Source: Ehretia macrophylla (taxonomy: Eukaryota; Streptophyta; Magnoliopsida; Boraginales; Ehretiaceae). From it: 64,000 nt of DNA. The stretch is taken from assembly GCA_037974665.1 (NCBI GenBank), contig CM075770.1, positions 9,684,501 through 9,748,500 on the forward strand. Direction: 5' to 3'. Positions 1 to 21,992 of the stretch are shown piece by piece. A model generated the notes under the pieces. It was not told the origin of the DNA, did not search any database, and worked only from the letters and a program-made list of their open reading frames with translations. The position numbers and the translations under genes are program-made. Within the stretch, counting starts at the first letter, position 1, and every line of letters begins with the position of its first letter.

Positions 1-1
1 G

Positions 2-3000
2 CCGTTTGCAGCCCCATCGCCGCCCGCTAACATCTGTCCGGTCTGCTCAATTTCGCATTTCCCATTTTGCCCTCCACCTTATCCTCAAACCCCTGGAATG
101 CCCTTCCACGATCAATTCTACCCTCGTCCACCACCACCGACAACACCACCACCACCGCCACCGCAACCTCAATCGCAACCTCCACCACCACCACCACCGC
201 CGCAGGCACCCTACGACCCTTTCGTCGACCACCAACCTGGTCCCACAATGAATCCTCCGCGGCCGTGGAATGCTAACCCAAATCCAAACCCTAGCTTCGA
301 TAGGGATTTGTATGGATATTCAAACCCTAGTTTTGATTATCCACATGCTGGTGTGAAGAGAATGAGAGTTGATGAATCTGGTCCAGTTCCAGGCCCGGGC
401 CGGGGCTCGGGCTGGGCGCCGAATTTGGATAACAGTCATAGGGTTATAACTGAAGATGAGAGAAGATTAAAGTTAATCCGCGAACACGGTGGGGCGAACC
501 ACAAGTTTGATAAGCCGTTCAAAGGAATCAGAGGAGGTAGAAACGGTTTCGAAGCTAAATCCTTGAGTAATTACGATACAGACAATTTTCGAGATCCAAA
601 TTATAGTAATTTTGATAGAAAAGAGATAGTTTATAGTCAAGATTCCTATTATAATTCAAAAAAGTTTAGTGAAGATCGTTTTGTGCAACAATATGTGCAT
701 AGTGATAGGAATGTAGAGCCTGGGAGATCGAATTATGATCAGGGGAATGGATATGGATATAGTGATAATTCAGCTGATGGCTATAGTAATGCCGAAATTA
801 ATAGACGAAATAGTGAAGGAATGGGGTATGGTTCGAGTATGGGAGATTGGCAGGGTGTATCGGGTGCGAATGCAGGGTACAATAATTCAAGAAGTGGTTT
901 TGGTATGGGAAATCGCGAGTCAAGTAATCCGTATTCACAGTCATATGGGATGCAACAACATGGTATGGAGCTGAAACCAGGGCATTATGGGTATGCCAAT
1001 GAACAAGATGGTAGTGTGAATAGGGGTCCGAGTCGGGTGTTTAATGGTCAGCCACCGCTTCCTGCATCTCCACCACCACCTCTTCCAGTGGAACCGCCAG
1101 GGAGGCAGTTTACCGAGCCAGTGGTTTCAACTTCGCCTTCTGGGAGGTCTTTATTTCCGATTGCTGTTGCTTCTTCAGCTTCCGGGGTGTCTTCATATCC
1201 TTCAGTTCCTGAAGCCAACACGTTGCCACCTACATACTATTCCAACAAGGCTCATCTTAGTGCACCCGTTGGCTTTCCCTCTGAGGTATGCTACTAACTA
1301 CTGAAGGTTATTATCATTATCCGCTGATATCATTCAGATAAAATATTCAATTGAGTCGTACACTAACAGAATAGAGACCCATTGTGCATTTTTGAATCAG
1401 TCAATGCAATTAGTAAGGCATGGAACTTTTTGAGGTCTGCTCAACTGTAGTTCAGGAATAAGTTTAGATTGTTGTCAAAGCACATCCTGATTGCATGGTG
1501 AAGCCAAACAGAAATACATTGTAGTCGTCGTTGGAGAGCCTAATGGAAGTTCTTAACAAGGGAAAAGGTTAAAAATTATGTAGCGTAATGATCTCTTGGA
1601 GATGCTATAGAGTTGGTTAATAAAAATTGATTTGTGAGGCTAACATTTAGGGGATAGCATGTTCATCTTAAATTAGTTCTGAGTCAGTAATCGATGTTGA
1701 TTTAGAGTTTTGGACAAACTTATAATTTGAAATACATACTAGTCTAATATAAAAATGATATAATATCAAAGTGTTGCATATGAATATTGTAAACCATCCA
1801 TACTGCAATGTTTTTTCGCAGTTTTCCTGATTCCTTTTTCAATGCATTACTTACCAGAAAAATCTGATAAAGAATAAACTAAGAAATATATGCTTGTATG
1901 TTGAGAATACTCAAGGAAAAGTGAATATCTAAGCAAACATGGAACTCGCAATCCAGATTTCGCTTGCATGTTTTATGCCTGCCTGTAGCAAGTAGGGTTC
2001 ACTTTTGTTGCTTGCAGGTGGGTGTTCAAATGCATCCCTGGATCTTGTCTTTTTTTGGTTTTGCCTCTCCTTTGACATTTCTGGTAATTCCGTTTCTTAG
2101 GGTATTCAGACTACCCAGCCAGCATCAGCCAAGAGATACTTGGGAGAAAGTGAAAAATTCCCTATTCGACATATATCATCTGATAAGCCAAAATTTCTTG
2201 ATGCCTCTCACTTGTTAAAGCATCCACATAGAGCTACCCGTCCGGATCATATTGTCATAATCCTTCGAGGGCTTCCAGGTATCATTCTTCTGTTCCTCTA
2301 AGCACATTATTACTAGTATATTCATTCATGTATATCTTTTCATAACAAAACTTCATATAGTGAGCTGATTCTTGAATTTCATTTGACTCTACTTATAGTT
2401 AACTTTGTAAAGAAAGTTAGTACTTCTTTATGTGCTTCTGTATCTGCCGTTACTCACCATTTACAGGAAATACTTCAATTCTTTTTGGTGGTTTGGTTGT
2501 AACTATCTTAATCAGTTTGTTTTATATTCTGACTTCTCACTTCCAGTGAAAGTCAGCATCAAAGTGGATCTGAATAAACAAAGGTGCTTATGTATTCTCT
2601 GCCCAACTAATGTTGTCACGTATGCGCTGGCTATGGTTAGTTGCCTATAAGTGCAAAAGTGACAAAGTTGTCCTTTACTCATATTTCTATGCAAAAACTT
2701 GTGGTTTTAGATAGTTTACAGGAGGTATTATTGGAAACTGACTTAAGAAGTTTGTGATTTTTAAAACGGGACAGCATGATAATATAATGGGGGAGAGGGA
2801 ATATTTATTAGCTTTTCAACATCACCTCGGAAGAAAATTGTGTTCTTTCGAGGGTGGGGATTGGTAAGCTTGGAGCTAAAATTGAACCTAAGATTTCTGA
2901 TTTGTGGGATCCTAACATCCGAGGTTAGTCTTGGTGTTGGGTGTTCTGTGGAGTAAAGGCAATGCGCAAAATGTAAGAATGTGTAAAATCAATTGCTATA

Positions 3001-6000
3001 AACAAGTACTTCTATGTAACTCCTCAGTTAGTAGCTGATTCATATGTGTAAATAAAACTTCTATAACTTTTTCAATTGTTATGGAACTTTGGTGAACAAT
3101 GTATATGTTTTCCTTCTTACTTCTATGTGATTTAGTGACTGACGCCTATTTATGCAGCTGATCTTCTATTGTAAATATGGAGATCTCTTCTGCATGTAAA
3201 AGCTTATGGCTGGCAAAACTGTGAACTATAAGAATGAGGATTTTGATTTGTTATCATAGAATATTGATTCTAATCATCTAGAATTAGATTTATTACTCTA
3301 TCTTGGAGGACTGACAATCATTTTGTTATTTTTTCAGGCAGTGGGAAAAGCTACTTGGCAAAGACGTTGCGTGATATTGAGGTTGAAAATGGTGGTAGTG
3401 CTCCACGGATTCACACAATGGATGATTACTTCATGACTGAAGTTGAAAAGGTTTCTAAAGTATTCTGATAATTTAGTATAAACTTTATCAGCTGTAGTTT
3501 ACTCAATCTTAGCATTTGGTTTTATTGTATGATTCATTTGTTGTTTTGTTATGCCACCAAAAATCCCAAAAAAACTCTGTTATTTAATACAATATAATAT
3601 CTGCTGTACAGGTTGAGGAGAGTGAGGGGTCGAAGCCTTCTGGTTCTATCAGGGTGAAAAAACTGGTCACAAAGAAAGTCATGGAGTATTGTTATGAACC
3701 TGAGATGGAGGAGGTAAAAAAAAATCTTCTTAAAACCTCTGGGGGAAAAGACTCATCATTAGCTTGTGTCTTATGGTGCATGCTAGATTAGCATTAGCCT
3801 CTTCTTTCAATTTTATTATTTTGGTGCAGTCTGTAGATGGGACTAAAGTATGTCAGGATAATATAGAACATTAGGAGGTGTGACTATTCTTCTTGAAAGG
3901 GAATCCGCTTCTGATTCTCAATGTCAATATGAAGATTCATAGACTTGAGACTTGGTGCTCTGTATTTCAAAGTTACCCATTTCAATTTACAAAATTCTTG
4001 AGAAAGGCATGAGTGATGGCATTTGGTTTTGTTTTGTACACTTTTTTATTTCGTTTTAATCTTTCTTTGAGACCCTTATACCCACTATCGAACTTTATGT
4101 TCCCTTTTCTTAACCAATATGTGTTTCGTGGACAAGTTACACGCTTTTGTTGTAGATTACACTTGTGAAATTGTTTAGTAGTCTCTGACAAACATGACTG
4201 GTCCCTAGAGCTGAAATCACTTTAGAGAAAAGAAAAGGATAGAAATATGGAGCAGGATTGTAATGCTTTTAGGGTAGAAGAATCATAAGATCTACTAAGA
4301 GTTACTGTTGAATCCTTTTAGGGAAGAACCAGAAGATCTGGTAAGATTAACAAAAGATCAGACTAAAAATTGATAGGAACATTGGGCAGTTTTTTAATGC
4401 TATTTCCTCCTCAACCCCCCAAATTCAAATATAAATTCAAGAAGAAAAGCGTAAACAGAGAGCTTAGGCTAAAGAAATAATCTGCTGGAGCATCTTACTT
4501 TTTGGTTCACTTTGTTATTGGCCGAAAGACATAAATTCTTTGTGTTGAAGTTAGGAGTTTGAGTTACGTAGTTATGACCTATGAGTTGATTGGGAAACAG
4601 GTCTATATGAACAATTGATTTGACCAAGAATTTCCAGTTACACTATTACCTCTATGTTCTATTATTTTCACTTTACTTTCTTTGTAACAACGCTAAGATT
4701 GAATCAAAGAGGTTGACAAATTGGTGTTGCACATTCTTGGGTTCCCTTAAAGTATAAAAGATAATGGATGGTCCTGAAAGTAGTAATTTGTTCTGCTGCT
4801 GTAGTGTTTTCTCCTCCTCCCTTGAACTAGAGCCTAGAGGTCAAAGGACTAAAAAGAAATTGAGAAAAGAAAAGGTGATGCTCTGAATATGAAGAGGAAT
4901 TTGTTCAAATTAGTAGGCAATTATGATACTTATATTCTGTGAGGATCTTTCAGAAATCATATGGTCTGTGGTTCATGACAAAGAAATATGTTTCCTCAGG
5001 ATGCTTGCTCCTTATATGGCTTCTTGTAATGGTGATATCTAGTCACTATAATAACTTCTTTCTTCATGAAGGTCGGCTTAATTAGTACTTTAAATGAGCT
5101 ATCTGCACTCACTTTTTCTAGGTGGGGTGGTTGGGGAATATGGCACGTGCATTTTGAACATTTACATGGAAGGTTCACCTCCTGTATAGCGTACATCTGT
5201 AGTAGTTATGGTGATATTTATGCAGGTTAAGTAAGTCCTTGTGTACATAACCTCTATACAATAATCAACTACGTGTCTGTAAAATATAAGAAGTTTTGTG
5301 GACAGATTATTTGCCTGTTATTTTTCTAAATGCTTGTCAGTCTATTGCTGATAATTGTTTTTCTTTGTTTCATATGTATCAGTTATCATTTGGCATTAAC
5401 ATATATCTCTCTTTCAGGCTTATCGGTCAAGCATGTTGAAGGCATTTAAGAAGACCCTTGATGAGGGGGTTTTCTCATTTGTGATTGGTATGATTGTGAA
5501 AACGCAGAGTTACTTTAAAAAAAATACTTTTGGGTTCTTTATCTCCTTTTTCCTTAATTTATGACTGTGGTGGGTTATATTTGTTGCTAATCTTATTTCA
5601 CCCCTTTGAGATAGAATTTTTTGCCCTTTGTTGAAAATCTTTTTGCTGAACTCATTGACTTTGTTTTATGTGTTTATATGACTTGAAGCCCTGGAGGCTA
5701 TTGCATTTTGATCATACCTTCGTCTGCATGAAGACATGGTTGATTTTGTCCCCATTGTCGCAAATAGGAGGATATTTTATTCATAAACTAAGTAATAGGT
5801 TTTAAATAAAGTACCTAGAACGAGTCGATTTCCCTTTCTTGCCGGCTGATTGACTTAGAAGTTCAAACATCTAGTGTTATCATAAATTAAATGGTCATGC
5901 AGTGCCTCTGCACTGCCTTCAGTTTGACTAACTACAGATGCAGTTTTGTTCGGCAATTGACCAATTTGTTGCTGGTATTTTTGCCCGTCTTAGTGGATGA

Positions 6001-9000
6001 CCGCAATCTGCGGGTAGCTGATTTTGCTCAATTTTGGGCAACTGCAAAGGTATATCTCGTTTCCCTTTCTGGTAGAATACCTGCATGCATTCTGTCTCAT
6101 TAAGGTCTGTGTTAGATATTTTTCACTTAACTTCCAGTGACTATTTGATTTTGGAAACTTAATTTTCATCAATACAAATAGATAAAGAACAAACTTTCTT
6201 TGATGCATCTGTCAGAGTGGTATGCTGTTTAAATTGAGTGTGGGTTTCAAAAAGATCAGTGACATGGAAAAATTTGCAATGCAACAAGTATTTAATGACT
6301 TTTGATGAATGTGTTTCGTCGATCTCTCTTACCCTCAATTAAAAATTCCATTCAAATTTTTCTTCTTCTATTATTACATATCAACATTTTCCCCTGATCC
6401 AAGAGTTCCTTTTGTGGAGAGTTTACCAGATAACTTATGCTGAGGCCTATGGTTGTGCAAGCGATAACATTGGAAATTTTCTTGACTTCCATTTAGACAC
6501 GTACTAGGAGTTGGTATTTTTTATGAACCAAGTGCTTACATGTAGAATCTGTAGTTGCCTTCGAGAAATTTTTCTTTCTTTCATAGTCTGTTCACATTCA
6601 TATTTTTTCTTCTATTGTCTTTTTCTTTATCTATCCTGCTCTCCAGAAAATATGGTTGCTTTGCTAGCAAGTTTGCATTTTTCTTGTTGCGTTGCTCCTT
6701 CCCCAAAAATGTTTGGTAGGGTCATTAGGATGTTCCAAAGTCATAGATGAGTGCTTAACTTTGTTGCGCACTGTTTGGCTTATAAAAGGGCATTTAATCA
6801 ATAACATCATACATGCTGCTAGTCTACAACTTTCCAGTTTTTTCATCTGTTTCCCTGACTGCATTTTGTGTTTGCAAATTCTTTTGCTTGAAACACGCTC
6901 TTGTTTTGGATAGAAGATTATGTATATATTGTTTATAATCATATGTATTAACTGTCTGCTATTTTGTTCCTTTTCTTTTATTTTTATATGAGGGTTACTA
7001 TGGTAAAAAGCTTGTGCTTGATAGATATGAAGGACATAAAAGTGAGACATTTGTTCCTAGAGTTGCCCTCCATATCTTTTTGTCCTAGTCAATATTGGGG
7101 TGATTGGGAATTTTAAGTTATGCTTTGAAGTGGTCTATCATCATTCTTGTGCTTGTTATAGGCCCAATTATGATATTGCATATTGTAATTATGCTTTGTT
7201 ATCATGTTCTGGTTGTTACGTTCTGTGGGTTTGTCGTAAAATGTTGTAAGTCGTCTTGCAGTATGAAGTTCACATACTAAAGCTTATCATGATTTAATCT
7301 AGCCATTTAACAAGAGGTGGTGGAATATTCATTCACATTTTAAATTGAAGAACGTCATAAATGGAGGTCATTTAGCTTCCGTGAAATCCATTAAAATGGC
7401 CTTAAAGTTTACTTAATTCTCGTTGGAAGGAAAATCTTTAGTTTTATGTTGCTTTGGTGAAAGAAAGAAACTTTCTCAGTAGATATGTATCTTTGCGGTC
7501 TGGTATAGCTGGAAAACACTATCCTGCCCCCCTCCCCTATTTAGTCTTGACATACTTCTGTCTTAAAGAAATATGATGAAGAAATTCTATCTCTGAAAAT
7601 GACGTGCGATATTGTATCTTAATTATGTTAGCTGTGAAGATATTAGTTACTTATAAAATCCAATTGTGTGATGTTGCGGCCAGCTACATGTTTTTCCTAT
7701 CGTTTTAACATTTTTAGTCTATGTAGACTCGATCCATCTTGCCAGTCCTCGCTCTGTAATAGTTACATTGTTTTGCATTTGCTCTTTATGTATCACTTGA
7801 CTTCTAAGCTTGTTATATGATCTGTGATTCCTGTAAAAGGTTTAGCTCTAAACCTGGATGATGCTTCATAATTTCTTTATGAGATTAGTGTCCCTATGTT
7901 TTCCATTCTAATTATATTACCTTTTAGGAGCTTAGAGCAATTTTAGGAAGTGTTGCGGGACCATCTATATAAGATATTTCTGTTGTATAATTTCCTTGCT
8001 GCATTTGATTGATATCATTTGAGATCTTAGCTTTACTTTGGAGATGGAAAAATGGCATCCTGGTAGATGTTAGACCTTTTTCCATTTTATGAAATTCAAT
8101 TAAGTTTACCTATCGGCTTATTTATTCGAAACAAAACCTTCTTCTCGTCAAATACTAGATTAGTACTCAAGTTTAATTGTAGGAAATCTAATCATTAAAC
8201 TTTATTGTGAAACTCTTGATTGACGAATTTGTTACTAATTCAGCGGAAGACGTCCATATTTAACGTTTGCTGCTTTTTTTTTCCTCATAGATCATACACC
8301 AGATTCCCAAGACCTCGTATCCACTTTTGATAAAATAATTGGTGTATAAATGCTTATGAGATCCATATATGTGCTGAGTCAAGCATTTTAAAAATATTTT
8401 CAGATGTAATTGTTGCATGTATCTTTGTGATTTCCTCATTCTTTATGCTCGTCTGACCTACACCTCTCAACTACTGCTGCTTCTGCCGCTTCATCTAGTC
8501 CTATTACTGTTACTGTTGTGCTCATTCCTTAGAGTTCTTGTGCTTTAGCCACTTATATCTGCTTTCCTTATTGTTATTGTTTTCTTATGCAGCGTTCGGG
8601 GTATGAAGTTTTCCTGTTAGAAGCTACATACAAGGATCCAGTGGTGAGTTCGCTATAACCGGGTTGTGATGATGTTGCCTTACGCTAAATTCAGCTGTAA
8701 CATATTGCGTCTTGTGTTTACTGTCGAATGGACTACAATGTATTCGAGAATGTTTGCTTCCACACTGGCTTATCACTATTCTTTTGGGACCTTAGGGTTG
8801 TGCAGCAAGGAATATTCACGGCTTCACTCAGGATGACATACAAAAGATGGCTGACCAATGGGAAGAGGCTCCATCACTATACTTGAAACTGGACATCAAG
8901 GTAGTTATATTAATGTTATCGTATTTGTATTTTTTATTGTAGTTAAAGGACCTTTTTGACTAAAAGGTAAAGAACTTGTTTAAAATAAATTGATAAAATA

Positions 9001-12000
9001 AAAGGATAGGTATCTGACGAAGTTTTTCCTAATAATGGTAGTTATGGTGGTTTTCATTTACTTCTGTTTTGTTGAAAAGTTATTTCATGATAGATTTCGA
9101 AAATTGAAGACCTGTGTCAAGGGTGTGTAAGTGTGAGTATTAATGTCTACTTTTTGTGACACTGACAGTCATTATTGCATGGAGATAATTTGGAGGAAAG
9201 TGGGATTCAAGAGGTAATTTCTTTATACATGCGATTTTAGATACCTCCAATTTGTGCAGATTTATTGTTCTTCTGCATGGTATCGGAACCCTCAAACTTC
9301 GAACTGAAACTGGTATGATATGTACATAGACCTTCCCATATGGATGAAGTGTTATGCTTCCTGTAGCATCTCCTTCCTTGAAACCTTATGATAGGGGGCA
9401 AAAACAAAAAGAAGAAAGACTGGATAGGAGCGTGAATGTGGGAAGACAATTTGTTTTACAGCAAACACTGTAGTGATTTTGATTTTTCGAATTGGCAGGT
9501 GGATATGGACACAGAGGATGGAGATGTAATCGGCGTATCAACTGGTTTAGATGATAGAAATCCAGAGAGGGTTAAAGCACCTCCTGTGGTAGACCATGCA
9601 TCTAATGGTAATGTTGTGAATACCTGCCCACTTTTGATTAGTTGTATTGTTCTCTCTCCTCACTTCTTTTCCTTCTCCTGGTATAAAGTAAAAAGTAAGT
9701 TCTGTTTCTCCAACCTCAAGTCACGTTTGAAGAAATCTGCATTAATTGAATAATGTCAATGTTTTGCCAATGCTCTTGATCAAAGTGAGGACATGCGTGC
9801 TGTCTGTAGTTGTTTCTACCCTCTTTGCTCAAGATTTTAGTCTATTCTCTAAATCTGATCTCCATATTTGGCATGTCACTTTGTAGAATGACTTATTGGT
9901 TGAAACTTCAATTTATGCTTGTATATTTCGATATTTATGTTCCATATTCAGTCGTTAAATCTTCCAATGACCATTCCCTGTGGGCCTATTGATAAGTGTT
10001 GAAGTGGCACAACCATTTAACTAATAGATGGACACTAATGTTGCCTACTAGATGTGCATTCAAATAATATCTCTATTAAGTTTCTTCATTGCTGAATATT
10101 CTTTGGGCTTTCGTTAGGTAATTCATATACCACTTCCTCCTGTGTTGGTCTGGTTCTTAGAATTTTACCACTATTGAATGGAATTGCCAGTTACTCCCAG
10201 CAGAGGCTTGGACATCATGCCAACTCACTTCCAGTTACTTTTTAAGTTGATATATACATCATATAAACTTGTGAACTTTTTATGATCCATGCTGTGATCT
10301 GTACTCATGAGATAACAAGCTTGTTACTTGAAAGGTTGCACTAGGTGAATTCCACCTAGTTTTTACGACTCAATGGCTTAGGTTCTTGAAAGATTAATGT
10401 GTTTAAATTTGGTTAGGGTCTTAGCACATTTTTTATATAAAGTTATTTCCTCATCATCAATGCTTTTTGTTTGGACTGCTTAACGTGTTTTTTAATAAGT
10501 GTATCTTTTAAACGTCTAGGTCCTTCTAAAGATGATCAGAGATGGCATGCGGAAGCAGACCGGCAGATTGAGGAAGTGAAAGAATTGGGGAAGAGTAAAT
10601 GGTCAAATGATTTGGATGAGGATGATATCCACAAAACTGAAGTGAGCGAGCGAAAATTGAGTTCCCTTTCTGGTTTAATTCAATCTTACAGCAAGGAAGG
10701 TAAAACAGTTCGTTGGGGGGACCAGGTATGTGTGTTGGCATATTGCTAAAGTTTGTTGTTGCTGAAGTTTCTTTTCTTGAAGGAGCTGCATGTCATCATC
10801 AGATGAGGGTTCTTTGTCCCATTTCAAAGAAAACGTTTGTTAAATAATCACCGTAGTCTAATTTAATAATTACCAGAACTTCTTGATTTATCTTCCAGAA
10901 CATTATATTTTTCACTGGTTCACCGTTTGCCCTCTATACTCTGCCTTCCCCACCAGTGGTCTTTTTGCTTAAAATAAAACAAATATATCAGGATATAATT
11001 TGTTGACATTGTCTATTGTTTTGTGTGATGATTTGGGCATCTGTAGTCATTGTGGACTTCTAACCAAATGTTGTGAAGTTTCTGGTCTCCTTTCCACTTT
11101 CTTTTATGGGAGGAGCAATAGAGAATCATCTAGGATATCTTATGTCTCATGAACAATGGGGGAAAATTTTGTTATGTAGATTAATTTCTTAAAAGACGTT
11201 AAGCATTATATGTTAGGAAATGATTATGAATATATTTGAGGCCTCTTACTTCAAGATGTTGAAAGCTGGATGACAAAAAAAACTTTACGGGTTTTGGTTG
11301 GATGAGTGTAGCTCCATGGAATGTGACCACGGTTATACTTTCTTCATATTTTGATTCCAAAAACTTAACAGGCCCATATATTTATATAAATGAATTGAAG
11401 TGCCCGCTAAAATGGTGGCCTCTTTAGCCCAAAGTGTTGGTCTTGCTGAGCCAGCGATCTGGGGTCTATAGACTATAATCTTGATTGTGCATATGCAAGG
11501 ATAAAAAATTTCTTAAAGATATACATGCCAAACATCCTTGTATGCTTGTAAATTCTTGTGCGTAGACCGCCAATATTTATATTGGTAACCTGGAAAATGT
11601 TGCTTGATTTAGATCTCATTTTCTGTCTTCCCCTTGTAAAGCCTTACTTTTAAATTTCAGAAATCTTGTTCTCTTCATAAAAGGTGGTTTGATGTTTGTG
11701 TAGTTTATCTTTCATCCCCATAAGTATTGCAGGCAAAAGAAGCCAGAAATTGTTAATATTCATATCGTGGGGTAAATTAGTAGTATAAATTAGAATCATT
11801 GAACTGTCATTGGGATAGACTATAATTTCATGCTGGCTCACAGATTCTACTGTATCTCAGGGCGGAAATAAAGGGTTTTCAATAGGTGCAGCAGCACAGA
11901 CATCATCTTTGGTAATTGGTCCTGGAGCTGGATACAACTTGGTGAGATCCCAGCTATTGCAATTTGATATCAATTTTCTCACCTCGGTTTCTGAATTGAA

Positions 12001-12410
12001 AAACACTAGCTTGCTTTTACTTGTAGCATATTTCTACCATTCACACGGTCACATATGTTTGACAAAACATGCATTGTCATAACTGCTGTCACAATGGCAG
12101 GCGCATTTAGTAAAAGTTGAAAATGTTCCTTGTACAAGGATCTGGTTGAAAGTCCTTTATCAATTGCTGTTTGTTTTGAGAATGAACTTTTGTACAAGAT
12201 GCCTCTTTGGTTAATAATATAATATTTCAATAATTGCAGAAGGCAAACCCCTTAACTGATGAAGATAAGCTAGCATCAAGACGAAATACTGGGGAACTGA
12301 GGAAGCAAAACATATTCCAGGAACAAATGCGTGCAGAACGCGAGTCTTTCAGAGCCGCGTTTGACAAGAGGCGGCAGAGAATTGGAGGGCTTGAAGTTGA
12401 TGATGAATAG
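2..12410 (+). CDS. YLPM1-like P-loop NTPase (5' end outside window)
   Basis: Exons read as 2-1285, 2101-2278, 3338-3450, 3612-3713, 5418-5487, 5994-6049, 8593-8643, 8796-8900, 9169-9213, 9499-9607, 10520-10725, 11861-11941 and 12240-12410; all have GT-AG borders and consistent phase. The frame stays open upstream of the first Met (98) to the window edge and encodes a Cys-containing stretch (NICPVCSISHFPFCPPP), so the true start probably lies to the left. From Met 98 the product is 824 aa. Order: Pro-rich N-terminus, a low-complexity Tyr/Asn/Gly/Ser-rich region, then a kinase-like domain with Walker A GLPGSGKS split by the second intron, DDYF, and a conserved CAARNIHGFTQDDIQKM block, then a charged C-terminus. 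This architecture matches eukaryotic YLP-motif protein 1 (ZAP3), a nuclear protein with a polynucleotide-kinase-like fold. No plant substrate is known to me. Family call firm, function uncertain. Confidence 0.88.
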
Positions 12411-12602
12411 TACTGCATAATTTTATTCTTTTTGCTGCGTGCATCCTCTTCCCTCTTCGGATCCCCTTGTTTCTTTTCATTCGCTCCAGATTGTGTTGTG
12501 TAGATAAAGAATCTCATGCCTAGATGGGTCAGCATTGGTGGGAAGTCCAGTCCAGTCCAGCCACTGCTCTTGTAACTGAAGAAATTTTGCTGGAAATTAT
12601 TT

Positions 12603-12608
12603 AATAAA
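12603..12608 (+). terminator. Possible polyadenylation signal of the YLPM1-like gene
   Basis: AATAAA lies 193 bases after the stop codon at 12410, in an AT-rich stretch. This is a plausible plant near-upstream element; no cDNA end is available to confirm it. Confidence 0.4.
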
Positions 12609-13376
12609 ATATTAAATTATTGATTAGCTGCAGAAAGTTATTCTTAATTTGCTTTTGCCCTCTCTAACTTTGGCTACTCATCTGGAGAGAGCTAGGTGTT
12701 AAGAGATTCTTATGCGCAAAGCACGCTCGACGCTTCACCGCTCGGTTTTGTAACTTCCCTTCTTTGGTCCCTCCGCGAGGGCGAGGTGAAATGTTTGGTT
12801 GGACATAACTTGTTTCGTTGCCCATCTTCTAAGCTACTATGAAATGAAACAAAGAACTAGTAGCTCGTCTGCCTGAGTAATGTATGTTTATCTATACGTC
12901 TTATAGCAACTGGTTTTTATGATGAAATAATTTGGATTTATCATCATTATTGAATTTTTTTTCATATTATTATAATATTATGAAAGATTTAAGTCCGTTA
13001 TGGTGCTTTAATAATATTCACGATAATGAAAGATGGTTGTGGTGGGGCTTGTGACCTATGCTTCTCTTTCTGTGTGTAGCTGAAAGAGAAGTTTTATTGA
13101 TGGCACAAGCCATACCCAATCAATGGTTCAGTGTATTGTCTTAATATTTTTGTGGGGTTGGCTATCTAGCAATCACCTTATCAAAGGTGTGTGAGCATGT
13201 GTATATACATATAATTCGATCGAATCATTCTGAACAATAGCATCGTTTTAAAGCAAATTTCTGCTTACGTGTCCCACTGGGATACCAATTATATGTCCAG
13301 GAGTGCACTAGAGATTCAGGCAAGTGATCATAGCCTCAAAGTACAAATGCAATAAGAGGCTAAAAGGTCGAACATA

Positions 13377-13402
13377 TCCCCTCTCTTTTTCTCTCTCTCT
13401 CC

Positions 13403-13436
<34 letters not shown>

Positions 13437-13451
13437 TTATCTCTCTCTCTC
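13377..13451. repeat. Compound (CT)n-(TA)n-(CT)n microsatellite before the ICS start
   Basis: A CT-rich run is followed by about 11 TA units and another short CT run, ending about 20 bases before the ATG at 13473. It probably lies in the 5' UTR or core promoter. Pyrimidine-rich tracts are common just before plant start codons, and the length is likely polymorphic. Confidence 0.9.
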
Positions 13452-13472
13452 AGTGTCCATCCCACACACGCA

Positions 13473-21195
<7,723 letters not shown>

Positions 21196-21902
21196 CCTGC
21201 AAATTTATAACTACATAAAAAAATAACTAAAGATGATAGACTAGTGGAACAATTATATTGGTACTTATTTACGAGTATGTTTTAGATTACGCGTGATTCT
21301 CTTTATAAGATTGTTCAGATCTGACTGTCATGTGTAACAAGAGAAATGAGATTCCTTCGATTAATCTTGTGACAGATCTTACAGATATTATATCCTACAG
21401 AATTTGTATAATACTGAACAATGGAGACTGTGTGGTGGCAGATTCTTGAAGAAGAGATGTTATACCCAGTGAAGGAGATATTTAGTCAGTCAGGTGACGC
21501 TATGCATCATCCTCATTACTTCTGGCTGCGAAATCTGAATCCGGGAAAATGTGCCTGCTGCCAAGTTGTAGATTTTGTCATTCACACGTGAGGTTAGCTA
21601 GCAAGATCTTTGTTTTTTCCAGGTTTTAGTATATTCTGAAATCAGATTGAATTGTATCAATTCTTTCGCGATATTCATTCTTCCGTGTAAATACTTTGGT
21701 CCCAGAAAAAAAGGATATAAGCTTATCAGGTGGAACATTATCGAAGGATTGATGTAATTGAACTTCACAAGCTGTTCTGATTCACTATCTAATAATGCAT
21801 ATTTGCTCTATTTTTTATCAGCTTTCTGATAATTTATTTTTCCTACCCGGATCAATGTTTGACATCTAGAAGACAGGTTCTTCCATTTTTTTTTCTTCCT
21901 TT

Positions 21903-21992
21903 TTTGGTACAATAGAGACCGAAGTTGTTGTTCGAACTCAGAACCTCAATTTACGATAGGTCACTGTCTAATGATTTCATCCGACTATTTTG
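21903..21992 (+). repeat. Dispersed repeat, copy 1
   Basis: The sequence begins GGTACAATAGAGACCGAAG, includes TTCGAACTCAGAACCT, and ends near a Pyr-rich ATTTCATCCGAC. Related copies lie at 22574-22666 and 30648-30746, each 60-75% similar by eye. It may be part of a SINE or other short retroelement; no terminal structure is visible. Confidence 0.5.

Larger units (their letters stand above)
12411..13472. other. Intergenic: 3' UTR of YLPM1-like gene and upstream region of the synthase gene
   Basis: There is no coding sequence. The left part should hold the 3' UTR of the upstream gene. A short imperfect hairpin lies near 13046-13119, and a CT/TA-rich tract sits immediately before the next start codon. 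I saw no clear W-box (TTGACC/T), although such sites are known in promoters of stress-induced isochorismate synthase genes. Confidence 0.6.

Noticed and set aside
6664-7050. A 128-codon minus-strand open frame in an intron of the YLPM1-like gene
   Set aside because: Composition follows the AT-rich intron, no domain is recognisable, and it overlaps open frames on the other strand.
21440-21600. A further 3' exon of the ICS gene after a possible donor near 21168
   Set aside because: The reading continues without conserved sequence and the frame already ends at 21195 with a length normal for the family; cDNA would be needed to argue for it.
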